The notes beneath the pieces are model-generated. The model was not told where the DNA came from and searched no databases. It saw only the letters and a list, made by a program, of their open reading frames with translations. A DNA stretch of 64,000 bases, from the NCBI RefSeq assembly GCF_921293095.1, contig NC_060251.1, forward strand, positions 97,326,566-97,390,565, read 5' to 3'. The stretch's first letter is position 1, and each line of letters starts with the position of its first letter. Shown in pieces: positions 44,380-55,441 of this stretch. Made by a program: the position numbers and the translations under genes. The DNA comes from Ischnura elegans (lineage: Eukaryota; Arthropoda; Insecta; Odonata; Coenagrionidae).

Positions 44380-47148
44380 ATGCCGAGGAAGTGCTGTGTG
44401 CCGGGATGTAAAAGCAATTACAGCTCCACGTCGGAATATGTTTCGTCCTTTAAATTTCCTTCGACAGCTGCTGAAAGAGAAAGGTGGATTCAGAGTATCC
44501 CAAGGAAGGATTGGGTTCCATCTCCATCCGCGGTTGTTTGTATTAAACATTTTGAAGAGAAGGATATTTCGCGAGTGGAGACCTTTAAAGATAATACTGG
44601 GGTGACAAAAACGTGGAACAGGAGCCGTCCTTTGATTGTTTCCGGTGCAGTGCCACGTTTGTTTGAAGGTTTACCGAAGTATTTAAGTAAGCCCACGGGC
44701 AGTATTACAAGGGAAGCTCCTTCTTGGAGAGAACGTCATGCTACTCGAGTGGGAGATGAGCAGGAAAAGTGGCGTCAAAGTGATGTCGTTAGTGATTTTA
44801 CTTCCCTAAAGTCCAGTATCCAGGATAAAATTGGTGTTGATGGCAATTTGTTGTTTAAATTTAGTGACAGCTATGTGGTGATTTTCTCTGTGTGTTGTGA
44901 ACATATTCCCAAGGTTTCAGCCAGCATCAAAGTTAGTCAACAGATGTGTATAGAGGTATGTGTGAATGGTAATATCATCAGTAGGTCTGAGTTAAAATGG
45001 GCCCTTCATTCTAACTGCCGGCTTCAATATTGGTCACAGTTACAAAACTTGATTAGTAGGTATTTAAAGAATGCCACTATTCCCAATGGTCAACGGTCTA
45101 GAAAAGACTCGTTAAATGTTATTTTAGAAACTTTTGAAACCCTTGCTTTAAGTCCAGAGGAAGAAAGTGATAGGCACTTATTGTTCATGTATGAGCAGTT
45201 AAAGTTGAGTGCTCTTTCGAAGCGTAGGTATTCAGTGAATATGATAATGATTTCATTTTTGATAATGCATCATTCATACAATTGCTATTGCATCCTCAGA
45301 GAAAATGGTCTTCTGCTATTACCCCACCCTAAGCAAATCCGGCAACTGACTTCAAATTTAAATGTATCTGTTTCGTCGGCTGCTTCAAATAAAAACTTTT
45401 TAAGAATAATTTTCGAACGTCTGTCTGAAAGAGAGAGGTACGTTTCTTTGCAGCTGGATGAAATTTATATCCAGCCGAGGTTGAACTACAAAGGGGGGAA
45501 GTTAATTGGCACAGCAGAGAACTCTACAGAGGAGGCCAGAACTGCCCAAGTATTTTTAATTTCATCATTGTATGGTCACTGTAAAGAAGTTGTTTCCGTA
45601 CACCCTGTGAAAAACCAATCGAGTAAAGAACTTTTAGACGTGACGAGGAACATTTTGCATTTGTTGAAGGAAGCTGGCTTCAAAGTTTTGCTTATCGTAA
45701 GTGATAATAATAGGGTAAATTCTAAAATGTTTTCTTTGATGACTGCCAATTCCAATGACAAGCACATTTTTCGGCCAGGCCCCGGGGAAAATATATTCCT
45801 TTCATTTGATTTTGTTCATGTTTATAAAAACTGGGCTAGGAATAATTGGATTGCTTGTAAAGATGTGGAAAAGACATTCGTTTACCCCCCTTTTGAATCA
45901 GATGGCAAAGATGAAGTTAGGTATGCCAAATTTTCTGACATTATTACACTTAACACAAAAGAGCACGGTGATTTGATTAAGTCTGCGCCAAAATTAAATA
46001 ACAAGTCTGTGTATCCTTCAAGGCTTGAGAGACAGAAAGTGACTCTAGTGAACAATATTTTTGATCCATCCACGATCTCTGCAATAAATGTAGCCCAAGG
46101 CGCAGGAAATGGCACTGGGGAGTTCATGAGGGTTGTAAAACAGTGGTGGGATATAGTGAACAATAGGAATCCTATCGAGGGAATAGCTTCCATTGATGAC
46201 AAGAAATTGGAATTTTTGAGAAAATTTATAAATTGGTTGGACCGATGGCGGGGTGTTTCTAAGAAGGGACATTGTCTTTCAGCTGAAACACATGCTGCAC
46301 TCCGACAAAGCACTTTGGTTTTGTTGGAATTCACTACTTATTCCCTAACGATTCTTAAAATGCCGTATGTTCTGAGCAGCAAGCTACATACGGATTATCT
46401 TGAGCAACGCTTCAGCTGCTATCGGCAATTGTCCGGTGGCAATTATAATGTGTCCCTGTGCCAAGTCCTTGAAACTGAGAATAAGTTGAGGGTGAGAAGT
46501 GTTTTGGGATTTCACTCTGCTCGGTATGGTAATGCTCAGTTTTCTCCAGAAGAGTTATTGAAAGAAAATGAGGGCGAAGTTGAAGCGTTGGAAGATGATG
46601 AGCTCATACTCAATCAGTTCGACCTCCTGGAAATTATGAGCAAACCAATGTTAATAACTGCCGAGGAATATTCGGGACTAAATTACGTTTGTGGGTATGC
46701 TGTCAGGAAGGCATTGCAGCACTTAACCTGTGATATATGTGCAAGTTCATATATTTCAGATGAGGGTAGTGAAGATGCCTATTTCAAAGACTTAGACAAT
46801 GGAGGACTTATTTCTCCTTGTATATCGGTAATAAGTGTTGGTCTTCATGCATTGGCCATTATGATGACTCTAACAGAACCAAAGTATGAGGCTACATTTC
46901 TTAGAAAAGAAAATCATAGGCATGTGTTGGTAAACCTAGTGAATAAAATTATCCTCCTTGACGATAATTTAAGAGAAATTTATGAAGACAGCTGTTTACA
47001 GTGCAATGTACCGAACAGTCACTTTTTTGCAAGATTTATTAAAACTCTGACAAATGTATTTCTAAATAATTATACTAAAGTGAGGAATAATAGGTTGGAT
47101 GTCGCTAGACACACTTCCAATAAGAGAAAATACTCTACAATTATGTGA
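44380..47148 (+). CDS. P-element transposase (THAP + RNase H-like DDE)
   Basis: 922 residues, longer than Drosophila P transposase (about 750). Residues 1-95 form a THAP zinc finger: C5 or C6, C10, W36, C54-x2-H57 and the AVPRLF box at 90-95. A middle linker precedes the RNase H-like core, with candidate catalytic residues D360 (LQLDEIYIQP), D442 (IVSDNN) and E675 (DYLEQRFSCYRQLSGG). Spacings of 82 and 233 are close to those known for P transposase. The long 442-675 interval fits the GTP-binding insertion of this family. GYAVRKALQ (772-780) and CDIC (784-787) are usual C-terminal motifs. The frame has no introns, so there is no counterpart of the regulated third intron of Drosophila P. The ATG is chosen because it follows the predicted acceptor and begins the THAP domain. 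Catalytic assignments are by motif, untested. Confidence 0.95.
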   Translation: MPRKCCVPGCKSNYSSTSEYVSSFKFPSTAAERERWIQSIPRKDWVPSPSAVVCIKHFEEKDISRVETFKDNTGVTKTWNRSRPLIVSGAVPRLFEGLPKYLSKPTGSITREAPSWRERHATRVGDEQEKWRQSDVVSDFTSLKSSIQDKIGVDGNLLFKFSDSYVVIFSVCCEHIPKVSASIKVSQQMCIEVCVNGNIISRSELKWALHSNCRLQYWSQLQNLISRYLKNATIPNGQRSRKDSLNVILETFETLALSPEEESDRHLLFMYEQLKLSALSKRRYSVNMIMISFLIMHHSYNCYCILRENGLLLLPHPKQIRQLTSNLNVSVSSAASNKNFLRIIFERLSERERYVSLQLDEIYIQPRLNYKGGKLIGTAENSTEEARTAQVFLISSLYGHCKEVVSVHPVKNQSSKELLDVTRNILHLLKEAGFKVLLIVSDNNRVNSKMFSLMTANSNDKHIFRPGPGENIFLSFDFVHVYKNWARNNWIACKDVEKTFVYPPFESDGKDEVRYAKFSDIITLNTKEHGDLIKSAPKLNNKSVYPSRLERQKVTLVNNIFDPSTISAINVAQGAGNGTGEFMRVVKQWWDIVNNRNPIEGIASIDDKKLEFLRKFINWLDRWRGVSKKGHCLSAETHAALRQSTLVLLEFTTYSLTILKMPYVLSSKLHTDYLEQRFSCYRQLSGGNYNVSLCQVLETENKLRVRSVLGFHSARYGNAQFSPEELLKENEGEVEALEDDELILNQFDLLEIMSKPMLITAEEYSGLNYVCGYAVRKALQHLTCDICASSYISDEGSEDAYFKDLDNGGLISPCISVISVGLHALAIMMTLTEPKYEATFLRKENHRHVLVNLVNKIILLDDNLREIYEDSCLQCNVPNSHFFARFIKTLTNVFLNNYTKVRNNRLDVARHTSNKRKYSTIM

Positions 47149-47175
47149 ATGCTTTAAATTTTGTGTCTATATTTC

Positions 47176-47181
47176 AATAAA
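47176..47181 (+). terminator. Poly(A) signal of P transposase
   Basis: AATAAA 28 bases after the stop codon, inside the element, so the transposase message can end before the right terminal repeat. Confidence 0.7.
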
Positions 47182-47418
47182 ATCATTTGTTTTATACATG
47201 CCTAATTTGTATCATTCCTGTCTGCTCCTGCTTCACAATCAGCAATGGATGCACGATTATCCCGTGGTAAGTGAAACAGCAGTTTTTTCAGTGGATTTTT
47301 TTGACGTAAAGCGAGTTCTTTTGCCGATATTCTACGCCAAAACAATAGACTTGGTCGCAGGTGAGAGCAATCCCGCAGGCCTCCTGATGACGGGCGCGCG
47401 ACGTTGCCACATCGGTCA

Positions 47419-47444
47419 CTCCGGCCTGTTTAAAGACGGCCGTG
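47419..47444 (-). repeat. P-element terminal inverted repeat, right
   Basis: Exact reverse complement of 44057-44082, ending GACGGCCGTG. Subterminal partners GTTGCC (47403-47408) and CAGGCCTCC (47376-47384) mirror the left end. Confidence 0.97.
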
Positions 47445-47452
47445 GTTTGGTA
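47445..47452 (+). repeat. P-element target site duplication, right
   Basis: GTTTGGTA, identical to the left copy at 44049-44056. Confidence 0.95.
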
Positions 47453-48040
47453 TAACAATAATTTTCACTGGCGGTCAACAGTGGAACAATGAACGCCTAA
47501 CGCAACTCTTTCAAATATTTTCGTAAGTTAACTAACTCTGTCCCCAATAACGTTATGACTCACGAATTCCGTAGATCCCCTTAGTATGCAATTTATTAAA
47601 TATTTAAAAGTAATTGTGATATGTAATAATGTATCGTTAAACACGATGAATGATGAATTATGTGCATAGTCATGACTAAACAGTGATGAAAATTCGTTTA
47701 CATTGCGTGTGACTTTGGGGAAAACTGTGGGGGAAGTTAAAAAAAGAGTTGAAAACTGTTACATACCTGTTCTTCCGACCACTCCAACCAAAAGAATACC
47801 ACCAGCCAGTGAAACACTCGGGACGCAGCTGCTTTCAAAATATTATCCTCATGTTTCTCTCATTAGTACCAATTAACTTAGTGTGCGGTAGATAAGTTAG
47901 TAACCGGAAGGAAAAGGTAAGGGTGATTCATTTAAATGAACTATCTCGAATCGGGTATCATGCATCCGTCATTATCTTTGGAAGCTTGTGATGGCGATAT
48001 AATAGCGGAGGGAAAGGAAGAAAGTAAATTCTACCATTTA
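47453..48040. other. Unassigned host DNA
   Basis: No gene or repeat recognised. Confidence 0.45.
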
Positions 48041-48280
48041 TTTAAGTATACCGGGACTAGCCACGGCTCCGGCTGTGGCGCCATGCGCACGACCTGGACT
48101 GCTAGTCGCAAAATATGCTCAGCAGTCTATACCACCACGTCCGGTGTAGTCCACAAATTTCCACAGGGGAGAATGGTGCCTCGATAGCTTAACTGGCTAA
48201 AGCACTCGGCTCGGATTCGAATCCAGGTCGAGGCAAATGATTTTTCCTCTGTGGATTTTTCGCATAAATTCTACCAATTT
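48041..48280 (+). repeat. TIR repeat with tRNA-like module, copy A
   Basis: Starts TTTAAGTATACCGGGACTAG, the terminal sequence of this family. The centre (48178-48235) is tRNA-like: acceptor-type stem GCCTCGA/TCGAGGC (7 of 7 pairs), D-arm GCTTAACTGGCTAAAGC and box B-like GGATTCGAATCC, but the anticodon arm is deleted. AAATGATTTTTCCTCTGTGG follows, as in the copies at 58352-58640 and 61683-61800. The 3' terminal repeat is missing here. TAAATTCTACCA occurs both just before (48026) and at the 3' edge (48267), a possible target duplication or coincidence. Confidence 0.7.
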
Positions 48281-48734
48281 AGAAAGGTAGAGATAGAGGA
48301 AGGTAGAGAGAGCTTGAAGCTAAGCCACCGGGGAGAGTAATTATTTTGCTAAGTTATAAATTCGTCACAAACGTTCAAAGGAAGTCTAATGAAAAATAAT
48401 TTCGACGTCAGAAATCCAAAACTATTTTTAGTTCCATTTTAAATTTGACAGGTCCTAGGTAAAGGTGGAGGTCTTTGAATACGAGGGAAAGTCAATTATT
48501 ATCCACAATTTAGTTATATCCATTTTATTACTTATATTTTTGGTAGTACTGTCGTTTTACGTCATTGACGAATGCTTTGTTTATTTGTTGCTATGTCTCA
48601 GCGAGCTTAAATCCGGTAGGTTAGCTTCCTTATCGCTGAGGCGCTGCTAACCGTGGCTGCTCCACTTTCTATTTACACCAAAGAAGAGTAACATTCAATG
48701 ATCTGTTTTTTGTGGTCGTAAGTGACTTTCGGTA
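48281..48734. other. Unassigned DNA
   Basis: No gene recognised. Confidence 0.45.
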
Positions 48735-48935
48735 CAGAACGGCTACAGTGCTTTGCCACAGCGGAGTGTCTACGAACGGATTGAAACATTCCAAAATGGT
48801 CGCACAAGTGTTACTCACGATGAAGAATCCGGACGACCGTTTACCACCGCAAATGAAGAAAACATTGAGCGTTCACGTGAAATGATACTCTTAGACAGAC
48901 GATACTACAATATTGCCCACGAATTTTATTCGTAG
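48735..48935 (+). pseudogene. mariner transposase N-terminal fragment
   Basis: The frame reads GYSALPQRSVYERIETFQNG, then TSVTHDEESGRP and ENIERSREMILLDRR. This matches the second helix-turn-helix and linker of mariner transposases (usual form SVFEWYKRFKEGRE, DDERSGRPST, ENVERVRELVRSDRR). The first helix-turn-helix and the catalytic DD(34)D domain are absent, so this is a short dead fragment. It is separate from the mariner relic at 38127. Confidence 0.75.
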
Positions 48936-51008
48936 GCAGTATTGTAGCCTCATATATTCATCAAATTTTATTGCTACATCAGGGAAAATAATAATTGACT
49001 TACCCTCGTATATTTATAGCATATAAACAGTAGGGATGTGCGAGTACTCGAAAATTTGAGTCGAATAGTTGGTACTCAACTTGAGTGATTCAAGTAGTAT
49101 TACGAATGTCGAGTCGAGTCGCGTAGTTTCGGTTCCAGAGATGTCGAGGCCAGTAAGTTCAGAAATTTGCCGACAGAAAGCGCTATCATGAAACTGTTGT
49201 ACTAATTTCGCTTATAAAGTCGTTCTAAGGCATTAGCCAAGGAGTTTCAGCTTTTGTATACGTAGCTGTCAACCACTGTTGTAGTCGCCGTGGGTCCCGA
49301 ATACCTTTTCGTCAGCCGCGGCGTCCGACCGTCTTCCGCCCGGGCGGCGTATTCGGAGTAATCGGAGTGGACCACAGCATCGCTCATACTTTCTTATGCG
49401 ATACTTTTGTACCCTAGCATACTTTCTTTACTCAAACGCCGAGGAATAAAAATAATTGTAGGTTTACGATGAGACAGCCAGTTTCTAGGAGGGCCATCTG
49501 ACTCTTATAGGATTTTTGTCTGATCGTTTCTGAAGGTTTCACACGGGATTGAAAACCAGTATCTTTTGGTCTGTGGCCTTTGGCTCAACTCAGGTACGTA
49601 AAAATTGTTAGGATTTCTATGGAAAAAATGCAACTTTTACGTTTCAGCGGGCAATGCGGGTTTTTCCGGTGTTTGACGTCACATATTTTAGCCTTTTTAA
49701 GCACTAAGTACCTCCAATGATAATTTTCGTTTATTCCTTCGTTGGGTTTAGTTTCCCTCATGAACCAACAGAAAATGGAGTCTATGGCTGATTAAACGAA
49801 GTAAGAAATAAAGAAAAGTTTTTTTGATCTACAAAGCTAAGTTCCATAGTTCGTTCGCTTCGTCCACTAAAATTCCATGAATATTTAATATCCATATAAA
49901 TCGTTGATATAACTTTTGATAAAACTTCCCAAGGTTCCCAAACCTTGCAACTTTGGAAATAAAGTAATTGTCCAGCTACACAAGTGTGTTGCCGAAGGCA
50001 TTTTTCTACAGGCAATAATACTGTAACGTGGAGACGTCAAAACCTACTGCCTGAGCATGTAGAACAATTGGTTTTTCTGCATGAGAATTTGAAAGGTTCA
50101 AATATTACATTTACGTAACAATCCTAATCACTACTGTACTGATATATTTATTGAGGGTTCTTCTGAGCAGTTTGGATACATACTGTTCGTGCCGGAACAG
50201 CCTTATATTTTTCTATTCTTTTAAGTTGAATTTCCCTCCTTTCTTCTTTTTTCCCGCCTGCCTTGGTTTTTTTGGTTTTTTTTTGTTCCTCTTCGCCTAT
50301 AGAGGGCTTTAGAAGCCCAGGAAGAATAGTGCATGCCTCGCACCAGGGCATTCGTTCGCCTGTGTCAAGGCGAAGAGGAAGGTTTCGATATTTCGTCGAA
50401 GCTCGGGCGAGGAATAGGACGCACGACGGACGCATGGGGTGCAGAGTTAGACGGAAGCCAAGGTGAGGCGGGAATCCCGTCCTTATTTTCTCTTCCACCC
50501 CCTTCATTTCTTCCTTTCCATTTTCAAGATTTGGTTTCCATTCCCTCATTTTTTCTTCTATTATTTCGTCGTAAACGTAAGGCTAAGTTCCGTCCCTGCA
50601 TAGATTGCATTTCGGGCGGGACACAACGGCCCCGTGACGCGACACATACATTGACGACATATTAATAGAGGTGTATGAAGAACTTAAAAATTAAATTAAG
50701 AGATTGTGGAATTCAGATAAAGTATACATAATACCTATCATTATCTCTGCCACAGGATGCCTCATTCAATCCATCAAGGTCTTCAAACTATTGGACTGTC
50801 GAAAAACTTGTTTATTACAATACAAAAAGCAGCAATTTTAAATACTTGCCGGATTGTCAGAAAATTTTTCAACACAGAGTAAAACGACGAGGGTGCTTGG
50901 TGATACCCGTACCTCGCCTAAAACCGACAAAAATGCTGTGAAAATATATTTAAAATAATGATAATTATAGTAATAATATTAATAGTAATAATTATAATGT
51001 CTATCAAG
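48936..51008. other. Unassigned DNA
   Basis: No gene recognised. CAGTAGGGATGTGCGAGTAC at 49029 resembles a lone hAT terminus. Positions 50215-50600 are rich in pyrimidine runs and give spurious overlapping frames on both strands. Confidence 0.4.
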
Positions 51009-51092
51009 TAATAAATAAAAGCGAACAAACTATGTATAAATCCACCAATTTATTTTTGTGGTACTACTAGTTTCGACGCAGCGGCGTCATCA
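51009..51092 (-). repeat. 84-bp direct repeat, copy 1, hammerhead-like core
   Basis: Essentially identical to 51202-51285 (offset 193). Read on the minus strand and one base group further, it contains CTGATGA, a GACGC/GCGTC hairpin and GAAAC in order, as in a hammerhead ribozyme core. There is an extra T between core and stem II and no convincing stem I. Such motifs occur in the terminal repeats of Penelope-like and some other retroelements. Confidence 0.6.
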
Positions 51093-51201
51093 TCAGGTCT
51101 TGATTTTATCGTCACAGTTCGGTAGAGTTTGGCCTTTTTTGCTATACTTGCGTTCTTGATAATCTCTATCGTAACAGGCTCAACTTTGTGGAGGTTCATT
51201 C

Positions 51202-51285
51202 TAATAAATAAAAGCGAACAAACTATGTATAAATCCACCAATTTATTTTTGTGGTACTACTAGTTTCGACGCAGCGGCGTCATCA
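51202..51285 (-). repeat. 84-bp direct repeat, copy 2
   Basis: Second copy, directly downstream (in minus orientation) of the LINE endonuclease remnant 51296-51585. The hammerhead-like core is worse here: TTGATGA runs straight into the hairpin. The repeat may be the 3' end of that LINE, duplicated. Confidence 0.6.
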
Positions 51286-51295
51286 AGTACGTTTC

Positions 51296-51585
51296 ATTAT
51301 GAGTTTTATCTTGCACTACTAGATCAGGTCTATTGCTATGGACTGTTTTATCGGTAATAATTGATCGGTCGTAATAAATCTTACGGTGATCGTTTTCAAG
51401 GTTGGATTTAGGTTTGTACTTATAATAAGGAACTCCATTTTCTATTAGTTTACACTTTAGAGCTAATTTCTGGTGGATGATGTTGCATATTTGATTGTGA
51501 CAGTGCAGATAGTCTTTTTGGGATATGTTAGTGCATCCACTTGTGATGTGCTGTATCGTCTCAGAGGCATTATCACATGAAAATA
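51296..51585 (-). pseudogene. R2/R4-type LINE C-terminus (restriction-like endonuclease)
   Basis: The minus-strand frame reads NIFSCDNASETIQHITSGC, then DYLHCHNQICNIIHQKLALK, PYYKYKPKSNLEND, KIYYDRSIITDKTVHSNRPD and LVVQDK. The first part is the zinc-knuckle region (C...H....C with ET.QHI..GC). The RPD...D pair is the restriction-like endonuclease signature of site-specific LINEs such as R2 and R4. No stops occur within ~95 codons, but the reverse transcriptase upstream is missing, so it is a truncated copy. The frame then runs into the 84-bp repeat. Confidence 0.75.
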
Positions 51586-54500
51586 TATATTAAATAATAA
51601 TAATGATAAAAATAATCTACCCATAATGAAGCTGAATGATCTACTCAGCTACTAACTAAGAACGCTCACGATTGAAGTTACGCCATTCCCTCCTCATTCA
51701 AAGACCTTCAATGCACTCGGCAGACTACAGCGCCGCACCCGGTGGTATCAATAAGTGGAAGCAGCTAGAGAGCGATGAGGAGTTTGATGCGGGAGCTAGG
51801 GTCCCTCTCGGTCATTTGCAGACGGCGTGATTTATTCACCTAGCGGGATAGGCACTCTCCGGGCCCAGCGCAAGAGCGGATATAGCGCCGAGACACGGCG
51901 GGCAGGCAAGTCAATCGGTCATATTCAAGGGACTCCTTGAAAAAGGGATGGTAAGGATCCATCGACCACCACCCACTCCAATCTAAAGCCCGGGATGGTG
52001 CACTTCACGATGATTTCGTATACATGTGCAGTGACTGCCTCACAGCCAAAGGTACAGTTCCGAATAGTTATGCCCACGGGAGACCAATGTACAAGAGGTG
52101 GGTAAAACTCGCTCAATAAATTGGACAGTTCAAAATGTCTAACCGTGCAATTAAATAACTGTTCTGAATATATGTTCTTGACGCAACACATATAGTCACA
52201 GATGAAGACATATGAACAGAGAGCAATGCAATAATTGTCTACGCATGGCAAAAAAAGAAATCCAAAATCGTCCACAAGTATACTTGCCACGGCACGCCAC
52301 CCAATTTGATTTTTGAACGTTTTTCAACCATAGTTCCTCATCTAAGGACGGCCACAAAAAATAGGCTCCCTGTAGTTTATTCCTGGAAATGCATTCATTA
52401 TTTCCCGGAACTTTATCATTTCAGCAATCCAGCATTTGTATGGAGATTGTCTTCGTATACGAAAAAATTGTTGATTAATGCCAGAACATACATTTCTTCT
52501 TGAAAAGATGGATAAAAAGTTCATTATGCATCAATAATGATACATATAAAACTGCGAGGGTGCACTTGAATTTGAGTCAGTCGTAAAAGTAAGGTATCAC
52601 AAAAATTACATAAAAACTGAACCTAATATAAAATGCTATACTTACTATGACTTTGAAATTGGACGCATAAGAGTATTTTTTTTCTTTATCTCAAAAACTA
52701 GTTTTCATATTTTCACTCACTCTTTCGTACACTTGAAACTACAGAATAGACATAATAATAATGTTAAGCAGTAGATAAGAAAAATATTTATTCCGACGAC
52801 GTCGAGCCTTTTTATACAGTTTTTCTTACTCGATGGTCCTTGAAACAAGCCAGCATTAAATTTCTTCTCTTTTTTTTGATATTGTCAATTGTGTCCATCT
52901 ACAATTCCAAGATTCCATCGTATCCTGTTCCGCACTCAAATTTCGTCCTATTCTGTTCCGTAAGACCGTTTGATTTTGAAGATGCAGGAATAAAAGAAAT
53001 AATTTAAAGTACCTACTGCAAATGATTTTCAAACTGATTAAAAAAATAATTTAATAACGACTTACTTTGATAAACTCCAATATCGTCTATAATTCTTTTT
53101 CATTTTGGAAAATAACAATTTGTGTCACAATATTGCCGGTATATTCCGTGGAAACCATTTTATTTTTGGAAAAATGGCATACAGCTCCGGAAAAAGAGAA
53201 ATATTTTCATTTTATATTAACTGACTTGCAATTTTACAAATAAATATATGACACATTATGACGAATAGCTTCGATGAACTGTATCATTTACGAGTTTACA
53301 AAAGATAACTCTATTTTTTCAGGGTCTCATGGAAGGATTGATTTGCCGTTAACTCTGTGAATTTCTAAATACTAGCCTCAAGCATTTTATATGTATAAAA
53401 TATATCAAGATACGTACGCTTCCATTGCTACAATTTAATAACTATTTCTACTATTTTTTTAATTTTTAAGGAAACATTTAAATATCAATAACATACGATA
53501 CATTATGGTTAAAGGCAACTTTTTATTAAATGGTTATGTATCACAGATTAGGCAATTTTCCACAAATTTCACATACTCATTGAAAATTTTTCATTGGCTC
53601 CCGTACTTTCCCTACAATTTTTTTTATTTGCAATTTTTCTATGACTCATAATCTATAAAAATATTGATATCTGTGAATGCCAATAACTTCTATTAATGTC
53701 ATGTTGCCGAACGGGGCCGCTCCGGGCCAGTGCCAGTTATCAAGAAGCAACGTTTCGCGCGCAAGATGTGGCAACGCTGCATTCGTCCGCTCCGGTGTAA
53801 TTTTTTAATGCCCATATATATAGTCTATGCAACATAAAAAATCATGTACTTTCGGATCATATAAAAACGGCAAATGAATTAAGAAGTGTTGCTACCAATT
53901 TTATTTTTTCTTTCGGGGTAAACTGTAGGACTCGATACTGTTTAAATATTTTCGTTGTTTTACAACAAAATATGCGCTCTAAAAATATGCAAGAGCCTAT
54001 TCATTAATTTACATTAATTTTTGCAACGTATTGCGGAAGATGAATGTTGTAGACTTTGTAGTTTTCCCTGGGTTGAGTTACAAAGTTCATGAAGTTGACA
54101 AAACGGCTAATTTTATGGTGCGCGGAGTCACTTATTGCACTCGCGTGTCTGCATTTTTAAATTTTTCATAAAACAAAAAATAAAACAGAATTTTAAATAA
54201 AATTTTCTTTAAAATGATATATTATTCATTATTATGGCATGCGCTGAAGTCCAGATACAAATTTGCAAAGTTCAGTGGCACATCAATTTGACGCCGACAC
54301 TAGTTTCTTATATGTATATCACTCGGGTAAATACTCTTACTCGTTTCACATGAGGGGAGCTGACTTCCTTCAGCATAATTAGATGTCGATAACCTTTGGC
54401 ACCAACTGACTGCTTCGAGGACCATATAGTATAACGAACAGGTATATCATAGTCTGATGCACCATTCTGATGATTACTGATCATGTAATTAGTTAATTTA

Positions 54501-55441
54501 TCTGCTCATTGATGTTATTAATGCCCATAGTTGTGTGAAAAGTAGCAATTTAGTTCTTTTTCCATTTGATAAGCAGAATTTCCTTTTTAAAAGTTGTGTT
54601 ATTTGTTTTTTGGTATGTTTAATGCTCGTTTTTCTGTTAGAAAAAGAAATTAAGTTATTTTCTAGTTCATTGTTATATGATAACATTGTATATGTCTATT
54701 GGTAGCAATGCATATGACCACTTCCTTTATTCGTTTTCAGATTGGTTTATTACCATATTAATTATCCTGCGCACCACTTTAATAATTTCTATGTTCCAAA
54801 GGAGTTCACTCCTAGAGCAATTAATGAGTTAATTATTATTATTATTATTATTATTCGTTAAAGAGGAAGGATTGTGCCCCTCAGAAACAATGAGTGTAAT
54901 GTCATATATGGCACAAAATGCAATGAAGGGTTGAGATAATTGCTGTAACTTCCACCAATAACTTCGGGACAGAATCCGCACAACTTGATTATTATTTCTT
55001 CTGAGTATTCCTTCTCAATGTCTCAGAGTTTACCGCTATGTCCTGAACCGATAGAAAATAGCCGATCCTTGAAATCTTTCGTGGGCTCACATGGATTTCC
55101 GCCCACCGCCGGGTTACTGACATGCGCTCCACAAATCACGGGTCGCAGGTCACCGAGCTCAGAGCGGAGTGAAGATTGAAGGATCGCCGGCAGTCTTAAA
55201 GCTTAGAGAGTTCGCCGCTGTGGCTCTATTCGCGGCTTAAAAGTGATAAATTGCAAGTGCCATGGGGATAGGTTCCCTTCCATCGCCGCTCGAGAAGGAG
55301 TTGGGTCAACTTGAGGTGGCCTAGTGAAGCGGAAATGATTGAGGAGTAGAGAGGTTGGAGAGGAGTTCGAGATAGAGGTCACACGAATTTACGCTAGGCT
55401 ATTTTCGAGGTCCATTAAACTAAGAGGGCATTGACAGAAAA
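51586..55441. other. Unassigned AT-rich DNA
   Basis: No secure gene. A 121-codon minus-strand frame (51925-52290) lacks an ATG at its start and resembles no family (see rejected items). ATT microsatellite at 54829-54856. Confidence 0.4.

Larger units (their letters stand above)
44057..47444 (+). mobile_element. Complete, intact P-superfamily transposon
   Basis: 3388-bp element with all expected parts: a perfect 8-bp target duplication (44049-44056, 47445-47452), perfect 26-bp terminal inverted repeats, paired subterminal motifs, a 5' UTR with an intron (44273-44379), an unbroken 922-codon transposase and a poly(A) signal at 47176-47181. P elements move by cut-and-paste; the transposase binds subterminal sites and uses GTP as cofactor, as established for the Drosophila element. 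Perfect terminal repeats, perfect target duplication and an intact frame indicate recent insertion. It contrasts with the decayed elements around it and may be active. Confidence 0.96.

Noticed and set aside
45882..46334. 150-codon minus-strand frame within the P element
   Set aside because: Antisense shadow of the transposase frame.
48178..48235. tRNA gene candidate
   Set aside because: Acceptor and D arms pair, but the anticodon arm is deleted and it lies within a repeat family; it is a tRNA-like module.
49029..49060. Possible hAT terminus CAGTAGGGATGTGCG
   Set aside because: No matching right end or 8-bp duplication found.
50148..50665. Overlapping frames on both strands (133 and 110 codons)
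   Set aside because: Arise from pyrimidine-rich sequence; biased composition and no domain.
51925..52290. 121-codon minus-strand frame resembling a secreted-protein exon
   Set aside because: No ATG at its start (GTG), no clear acceptor and donor pair in frame, no family resemblance. Could be an exon but cannot be supported from sequence alone.
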